From: Halictus rubicundus
Lineage: Eukaryota > Arthropoda > Insecta > Hymenoptera > Halictidae
DNA length: 64,000 nucleotides
Assembly (NCBI RefSeq): GCF_050948215.1
Contig: NC_135149.1
Location: 6,863,001 to 6,927,000, forward strand
Direction of reading: 5' to 3'
The position numbers were made by a program, and so were the translations under genes. Each line of letters starts with the position of its first letter. Positions within the stretch are counted from its first letter, which is position 1. Below, in pieces: positions 12,946 through 26,487 of the stretch. The notes below the pieces were generated by a model. It saw only the letters and a list, made by a program, of their open reading frames with translations, ran no database searches and was not told the origin of the DNA.

Positions 12946-14257
12946 AAATGAACGAGTCAATATTGTTTGCAACCTCAATTTTAAGGGTTGCGTTTACCCT
13001 TTAATATGAACGACGCTCGCGAAAAAAATTACGTATAGTACACAAAATTTATATTGCGTGCAAGTTTTATTAAAATCTGAGAAGTAACTTTCTTTAAAGA
13101 AGAGTTTTTCTTTCGTAAGCAGGATTTCAAAAGCACAGTCACACAAAAGACCATTTTTGGTCTGAGAAATAATAGAAAAATGAAATGAAGAAGTCGAGAG
13201 TACATATAAAATTACAACAATAATGAATGAACTATATTATGTCGTTAACTCGAACAAGTTAAAGCCTTCATTGAATTTTTGATTAACAAAATGGAATGTA
13301 ATAAGATCTGTATTTGTGAAATAAGAATCGTTCATTAATCATGAATGTTCATAAAAATTCACTCATTTATAAAAATGGAGATTACCATATTGTATAATAA
13401 AATCTCTTTTATTGGTTTTGTTAAATAATAAACAAAAATTATGGTTGATCAGACTATTTAACAGACACGATGTAATTAATAGTTTCTCAGAAATGCATAA
13501 TGCCAGTCGTAATCAGGTTTTACTCACAAGTTTGACATAGTAGTTTTATAAATACTTTAAGCATGGAATCTATGAATAGAAAAAATCAATTGACCATTTA
13601 GGGTCGTTGTACTGAGCAGATAGTTGCACTATCGACATTTTACTCGTCGTTTGAAAGTGGGTTCATTGAAAAAATATTCATTCATTGAAAGAATCAGTGA
13701 GATTGTTTAGTATATTTCAATAAAAGGAACCTACTATGACAGGCTAAGCAATTGGGGAAGTTTTACAATATTACTGTTTCACTACAATTTTTCTACATTT
13801 ATTTCTACTCTTCTTCCTATTTTTATAATTATGATAATTATATAAAAAATGAAAAATTAAACCTAGATTGCTTAACTCTCTTATGTTAAAAACAAAATAA
13901 TTTTTGGATTGCGGACTTTATGTAATTGTGCAATATATGAAACACAATGTAATTTATTCTATTGTGAAAGTTAATATAAATTTCGTTTCACGTTAGATTA
14001 TCTCTAAATTAATTAAATAAATTGTTCTTCGTTTCTTTGGAACTGAGAATTTACATAAATATCCATAATATAAGACTGCATTGCAAGATTCAGCAACTTT
14101 TTCTGCATTTTTTGAAAAATAATTCGGGATTTCAAAACTTTATAGTATAGATGGTACTAAATATTCTACTTTAGCTTCTGCAGGGTTAAAATTTAATATT
14201 AGACTCGGATCTTTATGCAGTTATGCAAATTTCTAATTTTCATAAAAGCTTGTATTT

Positions 14258-14705
14258 TAAACCAAAATTAATAATATTTTTATTTTAGTTTTACCAAAAA
14301 GAATTTTTTAATTAATGAAAGAAACGTTACCTTCATTTTAGTTTTCAGTGAATCAAGTAGAAAAATATAATTGCACATAAATAACCACAGTCTACTTGTT
14401 ACAATTCACATTTTGTATAATTTTGTAAAGCTACATATAATTGTCTCAAAAAATAACACACCAAAATTTATCAATTCTTTTTACCACAAAGAACCTTTTT
14501 TTCAATGGAAAGGTTATCCTTACTTTCGTTTTCATTCAAAATATTTCTTTCAAAAATGTGATTTTGCATAGAGAACTGCAGTCTTCTGATTACAATTCCC
14601 ATTGTGTAAAATTCGATGAAGGTTCAGATAACTGTCACAAAAAATACCGCATCAAAAATTCCTCAATTTGCAAAACCTTTTTACTGTAAAGAAAGTACAA
14701 ACTTC
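14258..14705. repeat. Degenerate tandem repeat, period about 190-200 bp
   Basis: Blocks such as ACCAAAATT...TTTTACC(A)AAAGAA recur near 14259, 14461 and 14650. CAGTCT.CT..TTACAATTC recurs near 14390 and 14580. About 2.3 units are visible and diverged. Short open frames across it are products of the repeat, not genes. Confidence 0.6.
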
Positions 14706-16769
14706 CGAAGCAAAAGATGTACACAGTCGATAGAAACGAATCAATTGAGTTTGTGGCACAACAGTTCCAAAAAATGGCTTCCTTCTATCAAAAGACACCA
14801 AAGGGTTGACTAGCGAGATTCCATTGACGTTATCTGCAGACGTCTGTGCGTGCCAACGAAATCATGAATGTCGCTGCCAGTGTATGAAACATACTGTTCT
14901 TACATCGTTGTCGAATTCTTCCGCGAATCATTTGTCTTGTATCGTGCATGCTGACTCTTGCGAACCTTCACACGTGTCGATAAGAGAAAAAAAAACCAAA
15001 AATTATCAAGTAGATTTGTTGAACACTTGAAATCTCGATCCAATTTTATTAGAAAGTTCTTCGTGACAATATTGACGATTGCGAATCAACGGCAGAATCC
15101 ACCCAGGTTCACAATTTTGCGAGTCGTTTAGCCCCAATCATGCGAAACCTAAGCGTGCGATGCATCGACGAGTGCACGGAAGAAATGTTCCATGGGAAAT
15201 AAGATTCGATGAAATGTCGCGACGAAGGCTTATCAGCTGAAGCAAATTGATTCTGTTGTTCCAGGTCATTTCACCTACTCCCCTAATTTTCAATCATTGT
15301 ACATATAATTGCCAGTAGGACTCGAGGTATTGTTAACGAATAGAAATTTGTTTAATACTGTAGACAATTTTGGGTGTTAACATGCTTGGAGCATAGTTTT
15401 TCAAGATTAACGTTACTGTTTAACACTGGAATTACCGAGCAGGTAAAAATTATTTGTTTCTGATTTATCGTTCGCATTTATTGAAATGACAAACATGTTT
15501 TTATGAGAAATTTTTTAACAAATATACTCGCTGAAGCGCATATTATAATTAAACTGCGGATTTTAGGCACTTATGACAGAAATGGGTGGATCGTATACAA
15601 AATACAAACATTTAAAGAATTTGAAAACATTTTTGCATTCTTTTCAACTCTTTAAAATTATTAAGGAAACAATTAAGTGTCTATGTGGATCCTATATCTT
15701 GAAATGAATAAAAATAATTTTTGTTTTGCATATAAATCCGCAATCTGATTATGATAAAAACTGTATCAAACTCAAATAAATGCGATATTGACATTATTAT
15801 AAAACAATACTCTTCAATCAAGTTCAAATTATGATCCAATTAATTAATCCAATTAATTTTTCTTAACAAAATCCTCTTCAGAGCAAACACTTAATTGTTT
15901 TGAGAAAGACAGCATAGAATATTTGAAATAAGAAGATTTGATGAATCTTCTATTTCTAGCCCAGCAAGAAATAAAAAGTTTTCAAATAGCAAGCTGCTGG
16001 TACGCCCAGAGTTTATAATGATCAAAGTGATTTCAGTTTGAGTGGGACGATATAACTACCCTTAACGCCTACACTCCCAGAATACTCTTCAACTTCAATG
16101 ATCAGATGATCAGATGACACCCACGACTGAGAGATTATGCGATTTATGAGTTTATGAGGGAAAGTATTATCCTCTACATCTGGATTAACTCTCCAAAGTA
16201 GATTTTCCAATTTTCAAAAATGTAGAAATGTTTTAATATTCTGCATGTTCACGTCACAATGGTCATTAAAACTTTTCCAGACACTACTGGCGCATAGAAA
16301 ACAATTCAAAATTTCATAATTCTCTGCTAGAAAATTGAATAATTGAATGATTGAATAATTCTCTGCTTAGAAAAATTGGAGGATGTAATAATTAATTTAG
16401 AGAGATTAATGATTAATTTTCCACGAAAAATGTAGAATGGTGGGGATAGCGAAACAATGTGGTGGCAAGAATGACCTTGGACAACAAATCTCTTTGATCG
16501 CGACTTTATTGGTTCTGACATAAGAATAGCTGATCGAAATTTTTCGCGATTCCTGGCACGCGTTCAGCGAGAAGGAGACCGTGAACATTTTTCCTGAAAG
16601 TTTGAAAGGGGATGATGACACGGGTGACCAATTATGGTTGCGATTATCATCACGAGTAATTAAGTGGAATGGGCGAACATACATTGTAGATTTTAAGGTG
16701 ATGTAAGATTCTTTTCTTCGAAATATCGATGAACAGACGAATGGAATTCAACGAGAACGTTTATACAGA

Positions 16770-16815
16770 TAGATATATAAATATATTATAAATATTATAT
16801 ATATATATAATATAA
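16770..16815. repeat. AT-only palindromic tract
   Basis: A run of alternating TA and ATT units able to form a cruciform (core ATTATATATATATATAATAT). Simple-sequence DNA. Confidence 0.75.
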
Positions 16816-18289
16816 GACATTTTCTACATTTGGTAAGGATGTTGCATATCGTGAGAGGTGGAGATACAATGATGATGATAAGAGATATAACAGACAGCCG
16901 AGCGACGCTGGTCGCACGTTAATTAATGTAATATCGATCGTGCCTTATTTTCTGTATATATGAATATTATTATCACTATTATCATTACTACGAACCTCTA
17001 TCGTAACGTGCAAGTATTTGTGTTGAAATAAATCGATGTTGTTTTATGTTACTGCTGGAGACGTTCTTTTCTCACCGTTCAATTCTTCCTCCATTTCCTG
17101 GGTTTCACCGATGGTGGATTTGTTTAAAAATAAATAAGTAATTCGAATTATAATATTTTTTAATATTGGATACAATTTACTTCCGTGCAATGGCCAAGTA
17201 ATGATTACTTTCATAGTTTTTAATTCAAGTTGTGTTGAAATCAATATTAAATCAAGGTAGTTTATCATTTTAAGAATGTTCATATTGTATATTTAAATTT
17301 TCGAATTAATTATGTACATTTACTGGAATAAGTTTAATAAATCCGTACTTGAACGTTGCACAAGGGTTAAATTGCGAAGAAAGTCTGAGTCAACTCTTGG
17401 AGTGAATTAACTAATTAACTTCGAGTAAATTATTCAAGTTGACAATATTTCTTTTAATTTTTATTGAGACTGTACCATTAACTATGCATAGTTGAATGTA
17501 AATAAATGTTACAAGTTATTTGTTGAATATATTAACAACTTCCCGAGTGTATGACTTCTGATGAGAATTTATTGATGTGCCATGTCTACTTTTATTTCAC
17601 AAGTATTATTCCCATCATCTCGCTGCTTCAGCTCTTACTGTCATTTGTTTAGAGTTCACAAATTCTATGATTTATATAACTTTCACTATTTCTAATAACA
17701 CGTTGTTAAAAGGAAGCTCGTTTTCCATTTCGTTTTCCATTTGCATTTTTTTTTTCGAATTTTGAAAATGTAAATTTAAAGACAGTGTAAAGTACAACTG
17801 GGAATTTAACTAAATAAACTCTTTTTGTATCGATTTTAAATAAAATTACATGTAAACCTATTTAATGTAAGCCAAATGTAACAATACTGTACTTGCTATA
17901 TAAACCACTTGGTTTAAAGCAATAAATAAATAAAAATAAAATAAATCAAATTACGACCAGTTACCGTATGCAATCTCGAAAAATTGATGTAATATAGCAG
18001 TCAGAAATATATCGGATCCATAAATATTTAAAGACTTTGTCAATCTTCAGGATCTCTGTCAAAATAAATATAATCTAGGGTAAATAATATGAACGTACTA
18101 TTATCTAAAAATTTCTATCATTAAGTCAAATCAGGAAGTAATACACATTACAAGAAGAAGAATAACTGTAATACACTGTAATACTGTAATACACATTACA
18201 AGATTATTGTACACAATAATGGGCAGTAATTTATCCTAAGCAGGGACGTATTGTGGCACCCGTAACCCCCTGACAATTTCGTATTCAAT

Positions 18290-18750
18290 ATCCTCCAGTT
18301 TAAACAATTTCTAATTATAATTCTTATGGATAAAATATAAATATGGAATTTTGTTCTTGTCCCAAATTTTTGGGAAAAGTTTCATTAATTGTTTTTTTGT
18401 TACATTGCAAGATTCTGCCACTTTTAAACCACTAAATTCAGTATTCTTTTCTAATAAACCTCTTCTCAATTCAAACAATTTTTATCTATAATTCTTACTA
18501 ATGAGAACATAAATTGTCTCTATTTTAGGATTGTTTGTTCTCTAAAATTTTAGTAAAGAGTTCTATAAATAAATTTCCCCTTTGTTCTATTGCTAGATCC
18601 AGTAAATTAAGAAAACTTTAATCATTGCCCCAGATTACCTATTTCGAGTGTTTTGTTTTTCCTCTAAATTTTAACAAAGGGCTCTATAAATTCTCTGTTC
18701 GTTCCATTGCTAGATTCCATAACTTTTGAACCATTAAATCAACAAAAAAT
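18290..18750. repeat. Degenerate tandem repeat, irregular period of about 120-185 bp
   Basis: The block TTCAAACAATTTTTATCTAT and its variant occur near 18296 and 18467. The block GTTCYATTGCTAGATTCC and variants occur near 18399, 18583 and 18700, two of them followed by ACTTTTGAACCATTAAAT-like sequence. Three diverged units of unequal length fit an old array. Confidence 0.6.
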
Positions 18751-21700
18751 TAATTAATTCACTAAATTATTTGTGTTAAAAATCGTTGGATTTTAGTATT
18801 ATTAATCGAAGTATCCTATTTATATTATTCTCCGACGTATATATTATTCTCCTCGAAAACGATTTCTCACGTTTGTTTTTCTTCGCGCTTAACTACAATT
18901 AGTGTAAATGCTACGGTTTCATTTGACGCGCCCGATTTGCATAATTACACGCAGTATTAAATAGAGAATTCCCCATGAAAGTCGGTCGTGACATAGTTCC
19001 AATCAACCTTGAACTATTTCGGTCTGATCATAAATTTCCGTTGCCACTTCGGTGTCGCCCTACTCCGGTGAAATTCCTGACGAATCGCTAAGCAAGTTCA
19101 ATCGATATGCAATCAGCGACTCGATTTTGATTTTCGGTCAATCGTTAATTATTCCGCCATGCGAGGGGAAAGAGAACGATGGGAAATCAGTGAGTTCGGA
19201 TTTTTCGAAGCCCGCTTTGGGTCTCGGCAAAATTTCGTCGAGACGATTTAAAGAATTTTTTCGGTTTCGAAACGCTGCGTGTGTCTATCGAGCCGTTCGC
19301 CAATTATCGAGGGGCTGCTACGGAAACCAAAACGAAATCGTTCGTTATTCTCGCGCACGCGTTCTCCAACATCGGAACGTTCCTCACCTAGGGAATACCG
19401 TCGACGAGGACACAAGTCTTTTCCGCGGAATTTCTCGGAAAAATCCTGCACGCGTGTCCCGTTATGGTGCAAATTGCACTTTGAATCAACATATCACATT
19501 TTCAGAATTTTATTTTGCAAGTGCACACGATTTCGAGATGGAGCTAATTTCTAGGAAACCAATAAGAAACGAATTTACTTTTTATGAATATAAGATAGTA
19601 AATATTGTGCAGATACAATTGTCAAATACAGAATATTAAAAATATAGTATGTCAGTGGAATTTATTTTTCTGTGTGTGATTATCCCCTTTGGCATGAAAA
19701 AACGTCTCTGATACGTCATGTTTTGCTTATGCCATTTTACAAATCAAAGACAAATATTGTTAACAGCAAATTTTACCAACAGTATTATCTATTATTACTC
19801 TAAGAATCAATTTTACACTAAGTTACTCTAACTCTACGAAAGAATAAGATTATCAATTTATACGACAGTTCATTGTTAAACTTACACAAATGATTAGTAC
19901 GATAATAAATGTCACGTTTGGCCACATCGAGTTTTATTTAAATCATATGTCAAGGATTAAATACATTACAATAAAAATTTCTTTCTCCTTACTCCTGGTG
20001 GCGACAGATGATTAGACCAGTCTTTTTTATTATGCTTTATGAATTGTTTAAACAAGTCATTTTTTCTCTTTGTTTAAATCAAGACTAACAGTTGAAATAT
20101 ATGAAAGAATTTAATATTGAATCACTTTAGGGTAAATGTTGATATGCATGTACTTGTGCTGTCAAATATAAATTAATTGATGGCATTGAGAATTTAGAGA
20201 GTTGTTGAAAAATAAAATTAATATTTAAGTATATTCAGCAGAATCATTTTAACGAAGATAATAAGAAATAAGAAAAAATGTATGTATAGGCATAAATGAA
20301 GTACATTTCGTAGTATATTAAAATTAACGAATAGTCGTCTTCTAAAACAATTAAAAAGTTGAGTTCAACATTTAAAGGAACAAAAAATGATATATTTATA
20401 AAACATACAGCACCTAGATCGTGGATTTAAAATAGACTTTCGTCGATTAATTTAATCAAAATCGGAATCGACGAAATAATTTTGCACATTATTATCAAAA
20501 ATTGCAACATACGTCAAATCAGACTCATTAACAGTTTATTGAATCTTATTTTGGAAAGATCGAGAATGCTATGAATGAAATCTGTCTAATAATGTATAGT
20601 GTTCTAAGAATAACACTCGTATGAAAAAGCCTTACCGTTCTAATTTTCCCCTTGATTAATAAAGGGGCTTTTTGAACATCGAAATGTTTGGGGTATTAAT
20701 ATTTCGGTCACTGGTGGTTCTGGAAACAGGGAAATTTTTATTCGATCAAAATGTTTGCGTCATTTCCCTCAACTTTCAGCCGGGGTAGCAACTTGTTGCA
20801 GGGCCGAATGTTATTGATTAGTAGAGGAAGACGGTCTGGAATGGAGGGAGACGAGACTCCCCCTACAGTCATGAATGGTTGTGGTCCACAGAGCCAGATT
20901 TTGAGCTTGACCCGGATTCGTCACGGTGGAGTTCACGTTAACTTCACTTTCGTTGCCCAAGTTGTAACTCGATGTGAAAAACCGTGTGGAGCTTAGGATA
21001 CTTGCATAATTGAAAAATTAATTTTATAGAAATAATCGTTGTCTAACGGACTGTGAACGGATTTATGAAATCCGACGGTATTTTGGTTAAAATCTTATAC
21101 ATTGTAGCTACCTTGTACTATTGGATATTGGATTATTCCAAAATTATTTTGGATTATTTATTTTTTATTTAAAAATTTTATCGAATGTAGAGACATTTTT
21201 GGGTTTGCGTCATCTGTGTCTCTCACTTTAATGTGTAATTTATAGTTTACGTATACGTTTGTACGAGAAATTCCATTTTTTCATAATAATTTGTAAATAC
21301 AGGAATAAAATACAAGTATTTAATTTTATTGAATTTAGAGAAAAATTGGGATTTTGTTAAAAATTATTGACTGTTCATAAATTTAATTAATAAGAGGTCG
21401 TGAAAATCGATTTTTGCATGTAAACATACTTGAAAAGTTTTTAGCGTTATGAATATATAATGAAAATGTTTGATAAATAATGGACCAATACTGAAGTTAC
21501 AGAAAGTTAGGATTGAATCGATAAATTTATTTGAAACTTCCACAGGATATTTTCAGAATATTACGTTTTATTTTGTAGTTTGCTTTCTCAATCACTGTCT
21601 TCTTTAATTAAAAACTTGTCTTGTGTTAAATATAAACGCTAGACGATAATTCTATTGAACTTGTTAAATAAAAATGTTGAAGGTACATTTCAAATTGTAT

Positions 21701-21849
21701 TTAATAGCTACAAAATTTCTACAAACTTTCTAAATACTGTTTCTACAAAAATATATTCATATATTTTTAAGGAACATGTCTTTTCTCTTTAGAATTGTCA
21801 AAGCATAGTAATTGAAAGATTCTAGATTTGTGCTTCAAACTGTGTATCA

Positions 21850-22995
21850 AACCATCTTCAGAATCTCCTTATATTCCTTCGTTCCTCTTTCTATCTCCTC
21901 AATCCCTAAAAATCTACTACCAAGTTTCTACCAAGTACACAGTAACAAAGTAATATAAAAATCCACCAACAGGTCCTCCAAAACAGACAACAGATCAAAC
22001 AGGTCCTCCATCCTCCTCAACCCTTCTTAACCCCCTCCATCCCTTTCCAACCCTCTCCAACGCTCCTACATTCCAGGAAATCAGCGATCTAAAGTCACCC
22101 CACGGATACCCCGTAACTAGATGACCTTCAAAAATCCATTGATAGGTCCTCTTACTTCTTGAAATTCTATTCCACCCTTTCATTTTGCCATAAATCCTGT
22201 CCCTCACCCCTTCAAACCATAAAAATCCCCTATCCAAATTTCTATCAAGGATACAGTGACCAAATGATATGTAAAAATCCAGCAATAGCTCCGCTAAAAT
22301 AGACCACACATCAGGCAATCTCTCCTCAACCCCCTTCACCCCTCCATGTATCTAACCCCCTCAACCCCAGCAAACTACCGATCTCAGATTTCGTGAAGGA
22401 CATTCGATAACTAAATGGCCTTCAAAAATCCATCGATAGGTCCTTTGTAGAAGACTAAACTTCACATAATTCTTCCCACTACTGTAAGTTCCATTCCACC
22501 CTTCTATTTAGCCCTGGATAATCTATAAGTCACCTATTCCAATTTCCACCAAGAACACAGAGACCATGTAATATGTAAAAATGCATCAATAGGTCCTCCA
22601 AAACAGCCCACGGATCAACCTGGTCCTCCACCACCTCACCACCCCTCAATTCCTTCAACTTCCACTACCCTTAGAAACCACAGATCTCAGATTACGTCAA
22701 GGATATCTGATAGATAGGTGACTTTTAAAAGTCCGCTGTTAGGACCTACTCCCGTAAATCCCGTTCTGTACCATCTCCCTTCCCGTTCAACTCCTAGAAA
22801 TTACCTACTCCAGTTTTTATCAAGGACATACTACTCAAGTAACATTTAAAAATTTACCAATAGGTCCTTCAAAAGAGCCCACTTTTAGTCTCTACCCCTT
22901 CCATCTCTCCAAACTCCCTTCAACCCCTAGAAACCACCGATCTCGGGTTACGTCAAGGATACCCGGTAACTAGGTGACATTTAAAAATTCCCCGA
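21850..22995. repeat. C-rich satellite-like array of about 150-bp monomers abutting the gprs 5' exon
   Basis: A GGTCCT-type core, usually preceded by ATAGGTCC and AAAAATCC, recurs near 21974, 22145, 22286 (degenerate), 22439, 22592, 22743 (as GGACCT) and 22863, and again as GGTCCT at about 22999. The spacing is about 120-170 bp. Alternate monomers are more alike, giving a dimer period of about 300 bp: one type carries CCACCGATCTCAG / CAAGGATACC.GTAACTA and the other CCAA.TTCTA.CAAG.ACACAG. The + strand is strongly pyrimidine-biased. The array stops where a GC-rich exon-like segment begins. Confidence 0.8.
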
Positions 22996-22999
22996 TAGG

Positions 23000-23664
23000 A
23001 AAGGGAGAGGTCCTTCTGAGGAGGCTGCGGGTCGTACAGGCGCAGCCGGCGGGTTTCAACCCCCAGCAAGGTTCTCTGCGAGTGCGCAGTAAGGGTGGCC
23101 TGGCCTCAGGGAGTGGACACTCGGCGCAGTCGACTCGTTCTGCCCGAAACCGAGCACCGTTTTCGTATTCGGCACGCGAGAGAAGCTCCATTCACGAAAT
23201 ACCGACCTGCTCGGAAAACCACCCCCGCGCGTGCACCCCGATCCAAGAAGAAAAGGAGCTTCGGAGCGTGCCCGGGCTAGGATTATTCGAGGATTCAGGT
23301 GGAGAGGAACGCCACTGGCTCGGAAACTCGGTCGCGGGCAGGCGTGTCTCTCGTGGCATAATCGCTCGGTCGGGGTTGGCCCTGAAAGCAACAGGGGTTA
23401 GGTGGTTGTCGACAGGGGTGGCTCGTGGGAGTCTTGTCCGACGCTTCGTCTTCGTTTCGTGACCAGTTACACTCGTTTTCGTCGAAGCTGTCGGCCACGT
23501 TCAGAACAGGAATAATGTTTTGAGGGTGGTCGCGACAGGGGATGCTGTTCACGGCCAGAGTGGTGGATTATGCGTGATCGTGGAAGCGCGGAAGTGAGGT
23601 AAAAGTGTTTTTTCGGGGAAAAAGCGACCCGGCGAGCGAGGGGGCTCCGGGATTCGAGCAACAG
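23000..23664 (+). promoter_or_regulatory. gprs: GC-rich 5' exon / promoter region of the gprs gene (predicted)
   Basis: GC content jumps at about 23000, CpG is frequent, and a donor CAACAG|GTAATT ends the segment at 23664. The next recognisable acceptor in the same direction is at 28756, right before the gprs start codon. I infer a mostly untranslated first exon with the promoter in or near its 5' half; the transcription start cannot be placed. In the frame that would join the gprs ATG there is a TGA at about 23575, so the ATG at 28772 is the first usable start. Long open frames here are overlapping, lack family resemblance, and reflect GC content. Confidence 0.55.
23570..23602 (+). other. 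Short upstream ORF in the gprs 5' exon
   Basis: An ATG at 23570 opens ten codons (MRDRGSAEVR) and a TAA, 62 bases before the predicted 5' donor. If the exon model is right this uORF precedes the main start and could lower translation. Its role is inferred from position only. Confidence 0.35.
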
Positions 23665-25926
23665 GTAATTTACCCCTTCTACGGGGCACCCCTTTTGTCG
23701 ATCTTTCTTTTGAGAGTGACCCCGTTCCTCCGACCGGGGCACATGATGCAATTTGGTGGCCAGCTGAATGCGATTACCATGCTTTACGGGCTTTTACCGA
23801 GGTGTTCGTGTAATTTCTTTCATTCGGTTAGGGGGACGGTGTTAGAGACAAGTTTTTCAGAGTTTTTATTAGTTGTACAAATTAATTCGCAGTCCCTTCT
23901 TCTTGAATTTTTCAATTATTTACAAACAATGAAAATACAGTCTACTGTTGGAAATAGTCTCCAGCAGTTTCTGTGTATTTAACCCTTAAGTGGACTTTCA
24001 AAATGTACGTTAAAATGCAGTGTTTTCATTGAGTTATATTTAGTATTACATTTATATTTAATATTCATTACTATCGAAATGGAAACGTAATGAGATACAC
24101 TATTTTAGAAAAAAATGCAAGCAGGCTGCAATATTAGGTTTAGCGATTAACATTTCTGTACTTAAAGATAGTTGTGATCTTGTTCTTTGTTGTAGTGTAG
24201 AAAGTGTTAAGTAGCATTTAGTTATTGAATATCTATTTGGGATTTGAAAAACCTAAGTGTTTTCATATTTTTATTTGGTTATTGCTTACTCGTCCCGTTT
24301 TGAGAGTTGTTTAATCAATGTTTAAGGTTGTTTTAATAGTATTTATGGTTTAATAATAATTAAGATAGTAACTGATTATTAATAGAGAAGGTAAGAATTT
24401 CAAAAAATTATATTCATGCATATCTATCTTATTTTTCATTAAGATATTTACGTGGGAAGGTTTTGATTTTGTAGGTTAGAAGAAAATATTCTGCACATTA
24501 TATTTATGTTTTATTTATTTGAATCTTGATGTTTATATTGTTACTTTTAATTACAGGACACGCTTATTATATGAACACATATAAATGAAACGCTTGAAGT
24601 GCTGTCTGAACTATGAAATAATTTATCCATTGCTATCTTTAACCATTTGCAAGTAGCAATTATTAACAGGCAGTGTATTTACACCAAAAATGATAATTAG
24701 ATATTTTTGTATAATTAAATAATCAATATTAGATATTCTTATAAAGAATATAAATATGTTAGTAGTTATTAATAATCGGTTTCAATTTCTTATATTTAAG
24801 ACTTAAATGGGTAGCACGTAATTTACAATAACTTTATACTTAGGAAGGTGAAATAATTACATGATCACATCAAAGTAAAATTCAAAATAATTAGATAATT
24901 GGCGACTAAAATAATAAATATAACTTCAACAACAATAACATGACTTTGTTAGGCAATACAAAGTTGTTAAATTCAAATAGAAGAATATGGGTACGAGAAA
25001 AAGTAAAAAAGAAATAACATATTGTAAAAGAAGATATAAAACAAATAATTCAAAGTATGAAATAAACAAACTTATCCCTTCAGTAGCTTGTTATTAAATC
25101 TGACCTTGATGTATCATCATAAGCAAACGTGAATTACGTTTCAAAGCCATCAACTTTTCTAATAATGCTCAAAACAAGGATGAAATCGTGTGAAATTGTA
25201 TACGAAACTAAAGTGTATCCAGGTTTAAAATCAGAATATTCCATTACGTTGATCAAAGTAAAAGTTTAAGCAAATTTCATTAAAAATAAAAGCATCCTGA
25301 AATTTCTGAAAAAACAGTGCAATACTGCAGACTTATACATATATTTACTGTGCGACATATACATATATGTGCAGACTTACGCATATATGTACATGTCTGC
25401 ATATATATACTATGTATATACATACACCATACGATCGTATGTGCCATATGACCTTTCTCAAATTCCTACGGATTAAAGGGCATCGAGTTTCCGAATTAAA
25501 CTGTTGTATGACATTTCACTATGCTACGTTTCACGAAACCCAAAACGCAGTTCCAAAATTATAGTGCAATAAATATTCACAGTTAGATGAGTGTAACATT
25601 AACCCTAGGATTGCTAGGCTACATTTTAACCCTGGGTTAAAAGCTAATTCATTTAAAATTAAATTAATTTTGTAGTAATAATGGAAACCTCCATTTAAAT
25701 TCTAATGTTGTAGCAGCCAATTAAAGTCGTTATTTCATTATATTGAATCCATCAAGAGCAATCATGTTGATCTCATAGAAATAGGTCCAAAAGTACAACA
25801 AGCACAAGTGCAGATATAATATTCTGCAAAAGTATCTCTACAACTTCCGTATCAACGAAATAAAAAATCTCAACATTTTTCATTTTCATTCCATATTAGT
25901 TCCAGTGTTGAATATCCACCGGTATT

Positions 25927-25995
25927 AAGCTGTGTCCACACTGAAGCAACATCAACAAAAGGTTGCTGGTTGTTCCTTCAGTGTGGGCACAGCTT
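25927..25995. repeat. 69-bp hairpin (miRNA-precursor-like or miniature MITE)
   Basis: The left arm AAGCTGTGTCCACACTGAAG pairs with the right arm CTTCAGTGTGGGCACAGCTT along all 20 positions, with a single G-U. Four-base helices (CAAC/GTTG) continue inside the loop. The size and shape fit a pre-miRNA stem, but the near-perfect symmetry equally fits a tiny inverted-repeat element. Confidence 0.6.
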
Positions 25996-26487
25996 TAGGT
26001 TTCAAACTGGAAATAAGATTCAGTGATGACAAGAAACAAAGACAACACCGTTCAAAGTCAGCATTCCTCGACTGCCAATTGAGAACACCGTTGAACGTTA
26101 GGCGGGATCCAATCGGATCGGATATTAAAGTTGAAATGTCGCGAAATGCCGTCGAAATAATTCGTCTGATTCAAAGGTCAAATGTAAATGAAAGTTTACT
26201 GTCGGCCAGGGACAAGGATTAGAGGAGTCTCCGGCTCCAAGTAGGTTAACTACATTGTAGATAACGGACCTCGTTACCAGGAGGGGTAGTTGAAGCTTTC
26301 GTGGACGGGGAGGGAACGGTTGATTTATCGATGGACTCGCAGATTTCCCCGTGCGATAAAGGAAAGTGCATTTCGTCCGTTAAAGCGTGCTCCTGCCTTT
26401 TCTTTAGAACTTCTTAACGCGTTCGGCTGGCTGGGTGCATTAAAAACCTTTCACGTGAGAACGGCTTTTCGTAAATAACTTTCTATA

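Larger units (their letters stand above)
9300..21849. other. 3'UTR of the GalNAc-transferase, then a long non-coding stretch
   Basis: The 3'UTR starts after the TGA at 9297-9299, and the following 400 bases keep the GC content of coding sequence. The transcript end is uncertain: AATAAA occurs at 12337-12342 in a GC-richer patch, and again near 17027 in sequence that resembles a transcript end. Beyond that the DNA is AT-rich and holds three degenerate tandem arrays (listed). GC-richer islands at 10680-10920, 12060-12420, 18840-19480 and 20700-21000 do not show a protein-like frame with an ATG and splice sites. Confidence 0.45.

Noticed and set aside
19052..19639. Open frame of 195 codons on the + strand
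   Set aside because: It opens with GTG, not ATG; the first ATG is close to its end. It matches no family, and overlapping open frames on both strands show it is a by-product of a GC-rich patch.
22970..23751. Several long overlapping frames on both strands in the GC-rich segment
   Set aside because: They lack family resemblance and overlap one another; high GC reduces stop frequency. The segment is better explained as an untranslated first exon.
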